A DNA stretch of 47,006 nucleotides, taken from the NCBI GenBank assembly GCA_020072655.1, contig JAIQGH010000039.1:1-47006 (forward strand), in the 5' to 3' direction. Shown in pieces: positions 8,565-16,312 of the stretch. The stretch's first letter is position 1. Each line of letters begins with the position of its first letter. Source of the stretch: Terriglobia bacterium (GTDB lineage Bacteria > Acidobacteriota > Terriglobia > UBA7540). The position numbers and the translations under genes are program-made. The notes under the pieces were generated by a model. The model was not told where the DNA came from, searched no databases, and saw nothing but the letters and a program-made list of their open reading frames with translations.

Positions 8565-8594
8565 TCTGATATAAGCGCACCGGTTCATATCAGA
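8565..8594. promoter_or_regulatory. Inverted repeat upstream of cas3 (candidate operator)
   Basis: Perfect 8-bp inverted repeat TCTGATAT (8565-8572) and ATATCAGA (8587-8594) with a 14-bp spacer. The cas3-proximal half overlaps a TTATAT sequence that could be the -10 element of a minus-strand promoter about 40 nt before the cas3 GTG; the matching -35 is weak. Position and symmetry fit a repressor site controlling the cas operon. Confidence 0.45.
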
Positions 8595-8604
8595 GCCAAA
8601 GGCA

Positions 8605-8626
8605 TGGATTTGCACACTCAAATCCA
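8605..8626. promoter_or_regulatory. Second inverted repeat upstream of cas3
   Basis: Perfect 8-bp inverted repeat TGGATTTG (8605-8612) and CAAATCCA (8619-8626) with a 6-nt spacer, 10 bp beyond the previous repeat. It could be a second operator for the cas promoter or a small hairpin. It has no T-tract on either strand, so it is not an obvious terminator. Confidence 0.4.
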
Positions 8627-8791
8627 AAGCACTTACTGGAGTTGTTGGAGGAAACCGGGCCTGTGCGCGACTCAGAGCGTTACTCGCGGTTGTCGTCGCA
8701 CGAGACTGTGGTCTGCGCCGCTCGAACTACAAGGACGAGCTTCTCGATGCGGGTCGCCTTGCTGGGTTGGATGGAACGGAACTGATGTTGC

Positions 8792-10138
8792 TCAGGCAAG
8801 CTCGCCATCGATGATCTCGCGGACCAGTTTGCAGACTTCCTTGGTGGTCTCATTGCCGGATAACTCGGCTACCAAGCCGCGCCGGACGGCCTCTTTCAGG
8901 TGGGCGGCAAATTCGCTGTCCCAATAGTCTTCGTCTGAGATTTCGCCCTCGCGCCTCAATTCCAGCACACAGCTCGAAACCTCAGCAATCCCGTGCTGAA
9001 TGAGACTGGCCTTCCGGGCCTGGCGGTCCTTCTCTGCCTGCCGCTTTTCGATCTCTGCGCTCGCATCTCGGACGGTTGGCTCCAGAGCTTCCTCGCCTTC
9101 AGCTTCGGAAGTGCCAAGAGGGAGTTCGGCTAGTATCTCCGCACACTCCCGGCGAAGCCGGGTTTCGTCCCGGTCGGTTCGGCTCCAAGGTAGCTCGCGG
9201 ATTGCCCAATCGAGCAGTCGGGTATCCAGTAGCCGCTTCCCAACCGCCAGACGCACGGGCTCTACAGCCTCTTGTACTGTCACGCGAATTTCGCACACGT
9301 CTGCAAAGCTATCTAGGCGCCGAAGGGCCTCCCGGATCGCAACCGTCGCCCGCACCTTTTCAGCCTCTGTCGCAAGATAGCGTATGCTGCTCAATGCCTC
9401 TTCCGTGAGCGTCTGACGGCGTTCCTGTGCGTCCCGCTCGGCTCGGAAGGGTTCGACCAAGGCTTCAAGGCTGCGGGCAAGAATGGCGCCCATGCGAGGT
9501 TCCTCGGCGGGCTGCCGCTTTTCGATCTCGCCCTCCAAGCCCCCTAGCACTTCCTTGCGCTGAGTGGCTGAAAGCCATCGGTACTCGTAGGTGGATAGAG
9601 CCTGGCTCGCTTTCGTCTGCCATCGGCAACGGAAAGCGGCCAATGCCTGCTTGGACTCGCGTTTCTCCCGCTCCTCGGCTTGTTCCCGCTCCTGACGCGC
9701 CCTCTGCTGGGCTCTCTCAACCTCCAGCTGCTCCCGCTCCAGTTCAATCTCTGCCTCGCGTTGGACGGCCTCATCTTCGCGGGCCTGGGCCTCGGCCTCC
9801 AGTCTGTCTGCTTCCTTTTGCTCTTCCGCCCGTAGCTTCTCCAGCTCCCGCCGTGCACGGTATTCTTGGGCTTCAAGAGTCAACTCCTCCACCCGCTCAC
9901 GGCGATTCTGTAGGACCGGTGACGGCTCACGGACAGGCCGGGGCTGCCGTCGCTGCTCCCGTAAGGCTTCGATGCTCTCGGCCACTATTCGAAGGTGGCC
10001 GCCTGGAGTTCGGAATCCTTGCACGTGGCCGTCAGCCGCCATGCGTTTGAGCGTAGGGATCGATACCCCTAGCAGCATCGCGGCCTCACTAACGGAGCAA
10101 GACTCGGCGCGGGATCGGATTTTCACGGATTCTTTCAC
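8792..10138 (-). CDS. Excisionase-type HTH protein with long charged coiled coil, function unknown
   Basis: 448 aa. Residues ~13-60 form a winged helix-turn-helix of the MerR/excisionase type (SVSEAAMLLGVSIPTLKRMAADGHVQGFRTPGGHLRI). Residues ~80-200 are an uninterrupted, highly charged coiled coil rich in Glu, Arg and Gln. The C-terminal ~240 residues are helical and match no family I can name. The HTH predicts DNA binding; a long coiled coil suggests oligomerisation or scaffolding. It reads toward the cas operon on the same strand, 264 nt before cas3. Direct repeats TTTCACGG (10121-10128 and 10133-10140) overlap its start and could be its own binding sites. The start is GTG 10138 or GTG 10126; neither has a strong ribosome site. 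It could regulate the island, the cas genes, or excision. Confidence 0.75.
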   Translation of the reverse strand: MKESVKIRSRAESCSVSEAAMLLGVSIPTLKRMAADGHVQGFRTPGGHLRIVAESIEALREQRRQPRPVREPSPVLQNRRERVEELTLEAQEYRARRELEKLRAEEQKEADRLEAEAQAREDEAVQREAEIELEREQLEVERAQQRARQEREQAEEREKRESKQALAAFRCRWQTKASQALSTYEYRWLSATQRKEVLGGLEGEIEKRQPAEEPRMGAILARSLEALVEPFRAERDAQERRQTLTEEALSSIRYLATEAEKVRATVAIREALRRLDSFADVCEIRVTVQEAVEPVRLAVGKRLLDTRLLDWAIRELPWSRTDRDETRLRRECAEILAELPLGTSEAEGEEALEPTVRDASAEIEKRQAEKDRQARKASLIQHGIAEVSSCVLELRREGEISDEDYWDSEFAAHLKEAVRRGLVAELSGNETTKEVCKLVREIIDGELA

Positions 10139-10278
10139 GGTTTTGTTTGCCGTTTTTTCGCGCTTTTTAAGGGTTTCCTGTCAGCCACTGGAAGCAAGTT
10201 TTTCCGGTTTTTCACGATTTTTCCAACTTTCGCGTGGATTGTTGGTTTGTGCGCACGTCTGCATATGACACGTCGTCA

Positions 10279-10740
10279 TCATCGTCGGTCGGTCCCGTGC
10301 TGGCGTCGGCGTTGCCAGATTTCCTGGGCAAACTCTTGCCGTTTTGACTTCGGTGTTTCGTGGATGATCTTTCCGCCCGCATCGTGCGCGCCTCGCTGGT
10401 GGGCCATAGCCGCCTGGACATACTGGGCGAGATTGCCCGCGCCGGGATTGTACTGGCGCGTGCGCCTTCCTTGGCCTGCCCTGGCCGCCGCGATTCCAAG
10501 GCGTGTGTTACAGCTCTTGCAGAGCCATCGCAGGTTCTCGCGTGATCCGTTCGACTCGTCGCCGTCAATGTGATCAATGACCAGAAAGCGGGTCGATCCG
10601 CACAAGGCACACTTGGGGGGCAGGGGCGGGCGACACTCGGGCGCACTGGCTCTATACCGCTTCGCCCGGTCAGTGATCTCGTGAGCTGGCTTTCGCCATG
10701 ACGCGCCACACGCTTGGCGCGCTACTCTTCCCCCTGGTTG
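10279..10740 (-). CDS. HNH endonuclease, start codon missing or frameshifted
   Basis: The frame carries a zinc-type HNH core: CALCG, then LVIDHIDGDESNGSRENLRWLCKSCNTRLG, giving the two CxxC pairs, the DH motif and the Asn. HNH proteins of this kind cut DNA and are common in phages and islands. The frame is open from 10740 but has no ATG, GTG or TTG before TTG 10605, which would delete the first zinc Cys pair. A neighbouring frame has an ATG at 10699 (MAKASSRDH then stop), so one base lost or gained around 10670-10690 would restore a full-length gene starting there. It is therefore a frameshifted gene, a sequencing error, or initiation at an unusual codon. The C-terminus after the core is basic and helical. 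Confidence 0.6.
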   Translation of the reverse strand, partial: QPGGRVARQACGASWRKPAHEITDRAKRYRASAPECRPPLPPKCALCGSTRFLVIDHIDGDESNGSRENLRWLCKSCNTRLGIAAARAGQGRRTRQYNPGAGNLAQYVQAAMAHQRGAHDAGGKIIHETPKSKRQEFAQEIWQRRRQHGTDRR

Positions 10741-11036
10741 TCATCCTCTTCTTCGGATTCGCCAGCAAGGTCGGCGATTTCCTCAAGGCGGTCCTGCAAA
10801 CTTTCGTTCTCTTCCTCCAGTTCCTTAATTCGCTCGACCAATTCACGTCGCGTTTGTACGGGCATTTTCCTTACTCCTTTCGGATTCACTACCTGAATGT
10901 GTCGCCTCTCGGCGTACTCCTGCAAAGATTCGTCGTCAATCTCGTCGGCTCGATCCACGTCGCCCAAGACATCGCGGGTGAATCTAACCGCCTTGGCCTT
11001 TCGGGACTCAAGCTGCTTACGGGTCAGAGTCTTCAT
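10722..11036 (-). CDS. Small acidic coiled-coil protein, unknown function
   Basis: 104 aa from ATG 11036 (MKTLTRKQLESRK). The middle contains the motif IQVVNPKGVRKMPVQTRRELVERI, then a predicted coiled coil (ELEEENESLQDRLEEI) and a very acidic tail (ESEEEDDNQGEE). I recognise no family. It sits between two other small island genes on the same strand, and its stop overlaps the region where the HNH gene should begin. An upstream in-frame start at 11081 exists, but the extra residues look untranslated. The acidic tail resembles those of DNA-mimic or nucleic-acid-associated small proteins, but that is only an impression. Confidence 0.6.
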   Translation of the reverse strand: MKTLTRKQLESRKAKAVRFTRDVLGDVDRADEIDDESLQEYAERRHIQVVNPKGVRKMPVQTRRELVERIKELEEENESLQDRLEEIADLAGESEEEDDNQGEE

Positions 11037-11108
11037 GGTTCTAAGGTAAATGGGACAGTGAATGGCCGTCCAGCCACGCAACTTGGCGAGATTTTCGGAT
11101 ACAGAAAA

Positions 11109-11513
11109 TCAACCAATATTGCGAGGTGAGTCATCCCTATCGGGCCGCCTGCGCCTTCGGGAAATGGCCGCACGCAACCCTTTTTCGGCTAGGTAGCGTC
11201 CATAAGTATCCAAGTTGTCGTAGCCTAGGATTTGTAGCCGGAGTACGTCCTTGACGGTTTTTCCTTGCTCGACCATTTGGACGGCGGCATCTAGTCGAGG
11301 ATCGTTCGGGCGTCCCCGCCTTGGCGGAAGTGCCTGCCGGATTACTCTCAGAACTTGTTTCTTGAACCCTGCTGGGTCGCGGGCAAGCCGGTCTTGGAAG
11401 CGGCTCTTGAGCCCCTTGGCGAACTGGCTTACAGTATCCTCAACGTCCTGGGCGGAAACTGCTCTTCTGCCCTTGCCCAAGAGCCATCGAAACTTCGCGG
11501 TTTTGTACTCCAT
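11109..11513 (-). CDS. Basic protein of unknown function next to the attachment site
   Basis: 134 aa, strongly basic (ends RRRRRPDRDDSPRNIG). Around residues 65-100 it has GRPNDPRLDAAVQMVEQGKTVKDVLRLQI, which resembles a helix-turn-helix of the kind found in recombinase or transposase accessory proteins, though I cannot assign a family. No tyrosine or serine recombinase active-site motif is visible, so it is not an integrase. It is the first gene of the minus-strand island cassette, about 110 bp from the tRNA-Gly fragment. A perfect inverted repeat lies directly before its start (11516-11536), suggesting autoregulation. Confidence 0.6.
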   Translation of the reverse strand: MEYKTAKFRWLLGKGRRAVSAQDVEDTVSQFAKGLKSRFQDRLARDPAGFKKQVLRVIRQALPPRRGRPNDPRLDAAVQMVEQGKTVKDVLRLQILGYDNLDTYGRYLAEKGLRAAISRRRRRPDRDDSPRNIG

Positions 11514-11515
11514 TT

Positions 11516-11536
11516 GTACTCCATTAACAGGAGTAC
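11516..11536. promoter_or_regulatory. Inverted repeat directly upstream of the 134-aa island gene
   Basis: GTACTCC (11516-11522), 7-nt spacer, GGAGTAC (11530-11536). A further GGAGTAC copy lies inside the start of the gene (minus 11511-11505). A palindrome two bases from the start codon fits an autorepressor operator. Confidence 0.45.
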
Positions 11537-11625
11537 TGGAGTAGCCCCTTGAAACTAGGAGAGTTGTAATCGCCGGAAATCAACGCTATAGACCCTATGT
11601 TCTGTATTTTCAATTTAGGTTCAAT

Positions 11626-11670
11626 TTCCCAAGCTGGACGTCGCGGGTTCGATCCCCGTCCCCCGCTCCA
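11626..11670 (+). other. 3' fragment of tRNA-Gly(CCC): island attachment-site scar
   Basis: Forty-five bases match the 3' part of a tRNA-Gly: anticodon loop TTCCCAA with anticodon CCC at 11628-11630, 3' anticodon stem, variable loop, T stem-loop GCGGG-TTCGATC-CCCGT, acceptor strand CCCCCGC, discriminator T (usual for Gly) and encoded CCA. There is no D arm, 5' acceptor strand or 5' anticodon stem upstream, so this is not a tRNA gene. A duplicate beginning at the anticodon loop and running to CCA is the standard attL/attR product of tRNA-targeting integrases. Its orientation places the intact tRNA, and the rest of the element, to the left of base 1. Confidence 0.8.
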
Positions 11671-11785
11671 AAGCCAGAAGCCGCCCGACTTTGATCTGTT
11701 CCCTCGATTCGAAGCTGTCGTTTGCGGGCCGCGCCATTTAGGGTAGACTGTCGCCGCTTCACCATCCTCTTCAGGGGGCGATTAC

Positions 11786-12745
11786 ATGGCTCGTCGCAAG
11801 GAGATCATCGTCGGCGTGGATATGGGCGGCACTAGCTTGCGCGCTCTGGTTGTGAACGAGGAAAACCGAATTCTGGCGGTGGGAAAGACTCCTACCGTTC
11901 GCGCGCAGAAGCCTGAGAACCTGATCGAAGATATTGCTGCCCAGGTTTTCGATGCGGTGGAATCGGCGGGGCTGCGGCGCGGTGACCTGCATGCAGTGAG
12001 CGTCGGCGCGCCCGGGGCGGTGGACCCCTCCAGCGGCTTGGTGCATGAGGCCCCGAACCTCGGCTGGAAGGACGTGAAGCTCGGCCCGAAGCTCAGCAAG
12101 CTGCTGGGTGTTCCGGTCTTGGTCGAGAACGACGTCAACGTGGGCGTGGTCGGCGAGCACACGCTGGGGGCCGGCCGGGGTGTCGAGGAACTCGTCGGAA
12201 TCTTTATCGGCACCGGGATTGGCGGAGGCATCATCTCGCGCGGTGAGCTCTATGAAGGATGTCGCGGGGCGGCGGGTGAGATTGGCCACCTGATCCTCGA
12301 GGTCGGCGGCCCGCGTTGCGGGTGCGGCCGGCGCGGCTGCGCGGAGGCCCTGGCCAGCCGGACGGCCATGGAGCGCGACGTCCGCGCGGCGATCCGACAG
12401 GGTGCCAAGAGCTGCGTCCTGGAAATGATGAGGGAGCGGAAAAAGGAGCGTATGACCAGCAGCATCATCGCCCGGGCGCTCAAGGAGAAGGACCGCGTGG
12501 TGCACGAAGTGTTGCGACGCGCGGAGCATTACCTGGGGATTCTGGTGGCGAGCGTCCACGGTGCTGATCAGGTCCGCAAAGACCAGGCCCCCCTTCATGA
12601 AATTGATCTTGCCGTAAAATTCCAGGGCCTTGGGGGAGAGGAGATCCCACCCCAGCCCGGTGAGACGCTGGCCCGCTGGGCGCCGTGGTGCTCGCGCGGA
12701 AGCGCCTGCGCTCTTAGTCAGAGGGATTCCATGAAGACCAGGTAG
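11786..12745 (+). CDS. ROK-family sugar kinase, C-terminus replaced (truncated)
   Basis: Glucokinase-type ROK protein: ATP-dependent phosphorylation of glucose or a related sugar. It has the N-terminal phosphate loop [12 protein letters not shown], the catalytic Asp in VENDVNVG, the glycine-rich [10 protein letters not shown] and the zinc motif H...CGCGRRGC ([21 protein letters not shown]). The ribosome site is an AGGGGG 8 nt before ATG 11786. Homology ends at about residue 256 (YLGILVASV), where ROK proteins continue into an NLLNPE..VLGGG segment. The remaining ~63 codons are unrelated and derive partly from an inverted glgA fragment. About 65 C-terminal residues of the second subdomain are lost, so the product is probably inactive. 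This could be a genuine rearrangement or a misassembly. Confidence 0.8.
   Translation: MARRKEIIVGVDMGGTSLRALVVNEENRILAVGKTPTVRAQKPENLIEDIAAQVFDAVESAGLRRGDLHAVSVGAPGAVDPSSGLVHEAPNLGWKDVKLGPKLSKLLGVPVLVENDVNVGVVGEHTLGAGRGVEELVGIFIGTGIGGGIISRGELYEGCRGAAGEIGHLILEVGGPRCGCGRRGCAEALASRTAMERDVRAAIRQGAKSCVLEMMRERKKERMTSSIIARALKEKDRVVHEVLRRAEHYLGILVASVHGADQVRKDQAPLHEIDLAVKFQGLGGEEIPPQPGETLARWAPWCSRGSACALSQRDSMKTR
12554..12664 (-). pseudogene. glgA: Inverted internal fragment of glycogen synthase (glgA)
   Basis: On the minus strand these 111 bases read [18 protein letters not shown] followed by [18 protein letters not shown], the block just before the NTVSPTY motif of bacterial glycogen synthases (GT5). 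Nothing on either side continues the glgA frame: the left flank is the ROK gene in reverse and the right flank is unrelated. It is an isolated scrap of about 37 codons joined head-on into the ROK gene. Confidence 0.65.
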
Positions 12746-14112
12746 GACGTGCCCCAGAGGTGCGTGGGGATGGACCCGCGAGGTTGGGAGGTGACGATGA
12801 TGTTGAACCCCCGCGCGGCGGAGGCCACGCGCGCCAGCGGATCGTCCTGCCGGTCGGCCGGGCCAAGCTCCGGCTCGACGAGCGCCAGCGATTCGAGGAC
12901 CGGGTAGACGATCTCTCCGGCGTTCGTCATGGCGATGTCCAGGCCGTCGCACACGAACTCAAGCTGGGCATCAATCTCGTAAAAGTGCCAGGCCAGACAC
13001 GCGCAGAAGTTCACGGCCTTCTCAAACTGCGCGAGCGATTTCTCGTCGGCGCGGACCAGCCGCCGATCGAAGACCAAGACGACCCGCCGCTCGTCCTCGC
13101 GCGTGAACTCGCGCACCTTGAGGTGCTGCGCTTTGGCGCTGGCCTTCCAGTCGACATGTCGCGCCGTGTCGCCTTCCTGAAAGTCGCGGATGGCGTAAAG
13201 GTCGTGGCCGCGCCCTTTGAAGAAACTCTCCACTTCGCCAGAAATCAGCGGCAGGATTTCGTAGAATTCTTCTGTGGGCTGAACGTTCGGCAACGCCAGA
13301 ATCTCACGGCTCAACGGCACTTCCCGCGATTTGCGAAGGAAACCGAATGGGAATTTCGAGCTCACCCGGAAACCTTCCTGCGTGTACCGGCCGCGGCGTG
13401 GAAACGTGAGCTCGACGTGTTGCGTGACTTCTGACCGGCGAGGAATATACGGCGCATAAACAGGTTCGTCGAGAATGCGTTGGCGTTTTGCCGCCGCGGC
13501 TTTGGCTGTTTTTTTTCTCTTTTCCTTGTCCTCTTTGGCCGCAACCGTAACCGAAAAGGATGGGAAGAGCCATTTCCGGTTGCTGAGCGTCACCCGGCAA
13601 ATCATCGGCTGCTGCGCGAAGATGTGGTCGGGAAGCAGAAAATCCAGTTCGAGTTCCGTCAGCACAATGTAAGAGAGGATTCCGGAAACCAGAATCCCCG
13701 CCAGCAGGCTTGCCAGGATGATGAAGAGCAAGTTGTTCCCGGTATTGAGCGCGGACACAGTAATCAGCGCAATGAGCATCAGGTAGACTGCCCCTTCGCG
13801 CGTGAACTCGAACTCAATTTTCATCATCCAGCGTTCGAGGGCCGTGCGACGGGCAAGGTAGGGCACAACTTTCACGGCGACGACCGCGGTGAGCGCCAGC
13901 GCAAGGAGCGCTGTCCAAAAGGCTTCCCGCAGCCGGCCGGCTTCGCGCAGGGCGGTCGAATAGAGCGCCAGCAGGAACGAAAGCCCCAGCCCAAAGAGCG
14001 CCAGAAAGAAGCGCCGCCATGCGGGCCGGTCGATGTGCACCATCCGGTAGCGGGCCAGGAGCCAGAGGTCTCGCATCACGCCGCCGCTCGAAGGTTGAGG
14101 GGACGTGGTCAT
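12718..14112 (-). CDS. DUF58 membrane protein
   Basis: 464 aa. Four hydrophobic segments lie in the first ~165 residues (two near 35-85, two near 110-165). A cytoplasmic region follows with the DUF58 signature ([36 protein letters not shown], ~305-340) and a von Willebrand A-like C-terminal part beginning [12 protein letters not shown]58 proteins are usually encoded beside MoxR AAA ATPases and are thought to act with them in protein maturation or stress response. Here the MoxR gene lies 2.2 kb away on the same strand, separated by an oppositely oriented glucosidase gene. A Lys/Ala-rich insert near residues 195-210 ([17 protein letters not shown]) is unusual. Confidence 0.88.
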   Translation of the reverse strand: MTTSPQPSSGGVMRDLWLLARYRMVHIDRPAWRRFFLALFGLGLSFLLALYSTALREAGRLREAFWTALLALALTAVVAVKVVPYLARRTALERWMMKIEFEFTREGAVYLMLIALITVSALNTGNNLLFIILASLLAGILVSGILSYIVLTELELDFLLPDHIFAQQPMICRVTLSNRKWLFPSFSVTVAAKEDKEKRKKTAKAAAAKRQRILDEPVYAPYIPRRSEVTQHVELTFPRRGRYTQEGFRVSSKFPFGFLRKSREVPLSREILALPNVQPTEEFYEILPLISGEVESFFKGRGHDLYAIRDFQEGDTARHVDWKASAKAQHLKVREFTREDERRVVLVFDRRLVRADEKSLAQFEKAVNFCACLAWHFYEIDAQLEFVCDGLDIAMTNAGEIVYPVLESLALVEPELGPADRQDDPLARVASAARGFNIIVTSQPRGSIPTHLWGTSYLVFMESL

Positions 14113-14354
14113 AATGGAGCTATTCTAGCCCAGCTTTGGCCTGTTCGTAGCCCTTGATGAAGCTTCGCGCCTCGGCGTGAAAGCGTGGGTGAGCATGATT
14201 CCGGCTCGTCGCGCTGACCGTTGCATGGAGAAGCGCCTGGGGGTATTTTGTGGGGTGGGCGAAAGGGAAATTCCCGACGAGACCTTGCGTGCCGCTGAGG
14301 AGGCTCTTTTCGAAGAGCTTCCTCACTAGGCAAGCAAGGAAGGAGGCAAGCAAA

Positions 14355-16121
14355 TTGTCAAAGCACAAGCGCCGACTCATCCTGGCCGGGCTCGCCATCA
14401 CATCCATCGGACTTTCGATTACGGAACCGGACTTAATATTCCCGACATCGCAAGAAGCTCCAGCCCGGCAAGCAGCACAGGAAGCTAACCCCGCACCCTG
14501 GTGGAAGCACGCCGTCATCTATGAGATTTATCCGCGCAGCTTTCAGGACACCAACGGCGACGGCATTGGCGATCTCCAGGGGATCAGCGAGCGCCTGGGT
14601 TACCTGCAGGACTTGGGTGTTAATGCCATCTGGTTGTCGCCGATCTATCCCTCGCCGCAAGTGGATTTTGGCTACGACATTTCCAAATACGAAGCCATCG
14701 ACCCCATGTACGGCACGATGGCGGACTTTGACAACCTGCTGGCAGAAGCCCAAAAGCACGACATTCGCGTGCTGATGGATATGGTGCTCAACCACACCTC
14801 GGATCAGCACCCTTGGTTTATCGAGAGCCGCAGCTCGCGAGATAATCCCAAGCGCGACTGGTACATCTGGCGAGACGGCAAGGGGCCGGGCATTTCTCCC
14901 AACAATTGGCAGAGTCTTTTCGGCCACTCCGCCTGGCAGTACGACCCCTCCACCCAGCAGTGGTATTACCACAAGTTCTACCCGCAGCAGCCGGATCTGA
15001 ACTGGCGCAATCCTGAGGTTCGCAAGGCGATGTACGACGTCTGCCGCTTCTGGCTGGACAAGGGCGTGGGAGGCTTCCGGCTCGATGCCATTGAAACCCT
15101 GTTCGAGGACACCCGGCTTCGCGACGAGAAGATTCTCCCTGGCAGAAACGCCTATGGCGATCCCAACGAGGACGAATCGCGCACGGTCGACTTGCCGGAG
15201 ATCCACGAGGTGATGCGTGAACTACGACAGGTGGCGGACAGCTATCCCGGCGACCGCGTGCTGGTGGGCGAGACCTACACCCGCACCACGCACGACCTGC
15301 TGTCGATGTACGGGCTGGACGGGCCCGAACTGCAGTTGCCCATGGACACTCAGGTGGGGTTCATCGACAACAAGCTGGATGCGGGCGCGTTTAGGCAGAG
15401 GATCTCCGCCGCGGAAAACGACCTCGATGGTCACGTGCCCCTGTTCTTGTTTGACAATCACGACAACCCGCGGAGCTGGGACCGCTACGGCGACGGCATG
15501 CACAACGAAGCCATCGCCAAGATTCTGGCCACCGTCTTGCTGACGACCCGCTCCGCGGCGCTCATGTACTACGGCGAGGAGATCGGCATGGTCACCACGC
15601 CCCCCAAGACCCGCGCCGAGGTGCAGGACCCCATTGGCAAAATCGGCTGGCCCAAGGAGAAGGGGCGCGACGGCGAGCGCACGCCCATGCAGTGGGACGG
15701 CAGCAAGGACGCCGGCTTCAGCACCACCGACCACACCTGGCTGCCCGTCGCGCCCAACTACCCCACGATCAACGTTCAAGTAGAATCGCGCAACCCCGGC
15801 TCGCTGCTGACTTGGTACAAGGCATTGATTGCCTTGCGCCGCAGTCATCCGGCATTGCACCTAGGCTCGAACATCATGGTGAATGCAACCGACCCGAACA
15901 TGCTTTCTTACCTTCGAAAGAACCCGGGCAACGGGCCTTCAGTTCTGGTAGCGATGAACTTCACCGCCCACCTCCGCATCGTCTCCTACGACCTGAAAGC
16001 CCAAGGCATCGAGGGCGCAACCGGCAAAGCGCTCGCCCAAAATGGTGGCGTCGCCAAGGCGGTGGAACTAAGCCACGTCGCATTGCCGCCCTTTGCGGTG
16101 CTGGTGGCAGAAGTGCAGTGA
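14355..16121 (+). CDS. Secreted GH13 alpha-glucosidase (oligo-1,6-glucosidase/trehalose synthase-like)
   Basis: Retaining glycoside hydrolase acting on alpha-linked glucosides. The (beta/alpha)8 barrel begins [29 protein letters not shown]. Catalytic residues are Asp in [12 protein letters not shown] (~243), Glu in VLVGETY (~305) and Asp in [10 protein letters not shown] (~369); region I is [15 protein letters not shown] start at TTG 14355, because GGAGG lies 9 nt upstream and the N-terminus becomes a clean signal peptide (basic start, then [15 protein letters not shown]). A longer frame from 14250 lacks this logic. 588 aa with a C-terminal beta domain. It is the only plus-strand gene inside a minus-strand DUF58/MoxR pair. 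Substrate cannot be decided from sequence alone. Confidence 0.88.
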   Translation: MSKHKRRLILAGLAITSIGLSITEPDLIFPTSQEAPARQAAQEANPAPWWKHAVIYEIYPRSFQDTNGDGIGDLQGISERLGYLQDLGVNAIWLSPIYPSPQVDFGYDISKYEAIDPMYGTMADFDNLLAEAQKHDIRVLMDMVLNHTSDQHPWFIESRSSRDNPKRDWYIWRDGKGPGISPNNWQSLFGHSAWQYDPSTQQWYYHKFYPQQPDLNWRNPEVRKAMYDVCRFWLDKGVGGFRLDAIETLFEDTRLRDEKILPGRNAYGDPNEDESRTVDLPEIHEVMRELRQVADSYPGDRVLVGETYTRTTHDLLSMYGLDGPELQLPMDTQVGFIDNKLDAGAFRQRISAAENDLDGHVPLFLFDNHDNPRSWDRYGDGMHNEAIAKILATVLLTTRSAALMYYGEEIGMVTTPPKTRAEVQDPIGKIGWPKEKGRDGERTPMQWDGSKDAGFSTTDHTWLPVAPNYPTINVQVESRNPGSLLTWYKALIALRRSHPALHLGSNIMVNATDPNMLSYLRKNPGNGPSVLVAMNFTAHLRIVSYDLKAQGIEGATGKALAQNGGVAKAVELSHVALPPFAVLVAEVQ

Positions 16122-16133
16122 GCCGCGGTCGAA

Positions 16134-16264
16134 GACAGACGGCAGACGGCAGAAGGCAGAAGGCAGAAGGCAGAAGGCAGAAGGCAGAAGGCAGAAGGCA
16201 GAAGGCAGAAGGCAGAAGGCAGAAGGCAGTGTTCCTTCCTGGGTGCGGCTAGCTCGTGCAACCG
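16134..16264. repeat. Heptamer tandem array (GGCAGAA)n with conserved right flank, copy 1
   Basis: About 12 copies of GGCAGAA follow the glucosidase stop. The right flank CCTTCCTGGGTGCGGCTAGC and CTCGTGCAACCG also occurs at the second copy (19587-19675), so array and flank form one dispersed repeat family. It is not a CRISPR: units are 7 bp with no spacers. Confidence 0.85.
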
Positions 16265-16312
16265 CGGATAACTGCGGCGCCTAATCCAACATCCGAGATT
16301 TGAAATCCAAAA

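Noticed and set aside
10212-10709. 165-aa minus frame over the HNH gene
   Set aside because: It is a different frame from the HNH core and has no conserved motif.
11626-11670. A complete tRNA or tmRNA gene
   Set aside because: D arm, 5' acceptor strand and 5' anticodon stem are missing. The anticodon CCC context fits tRNA-Gly, so it is a 3' fragment.
11771-12952. Long minus-strand frame opposite the ROK gene
   Set aside because: It is the antisense shadow of ROK and DUF58 coding sequence. Only the short glgA block inside it is a genuine protein match.
16134-16264. Heptamer repeats as a possible CRISPR array or coding repeat (RRQKAEG)
   Set aside because: Units are 7 bp with no spacers. The RRQKAEG reading is just the repeat translated, and it occurs on both strands.
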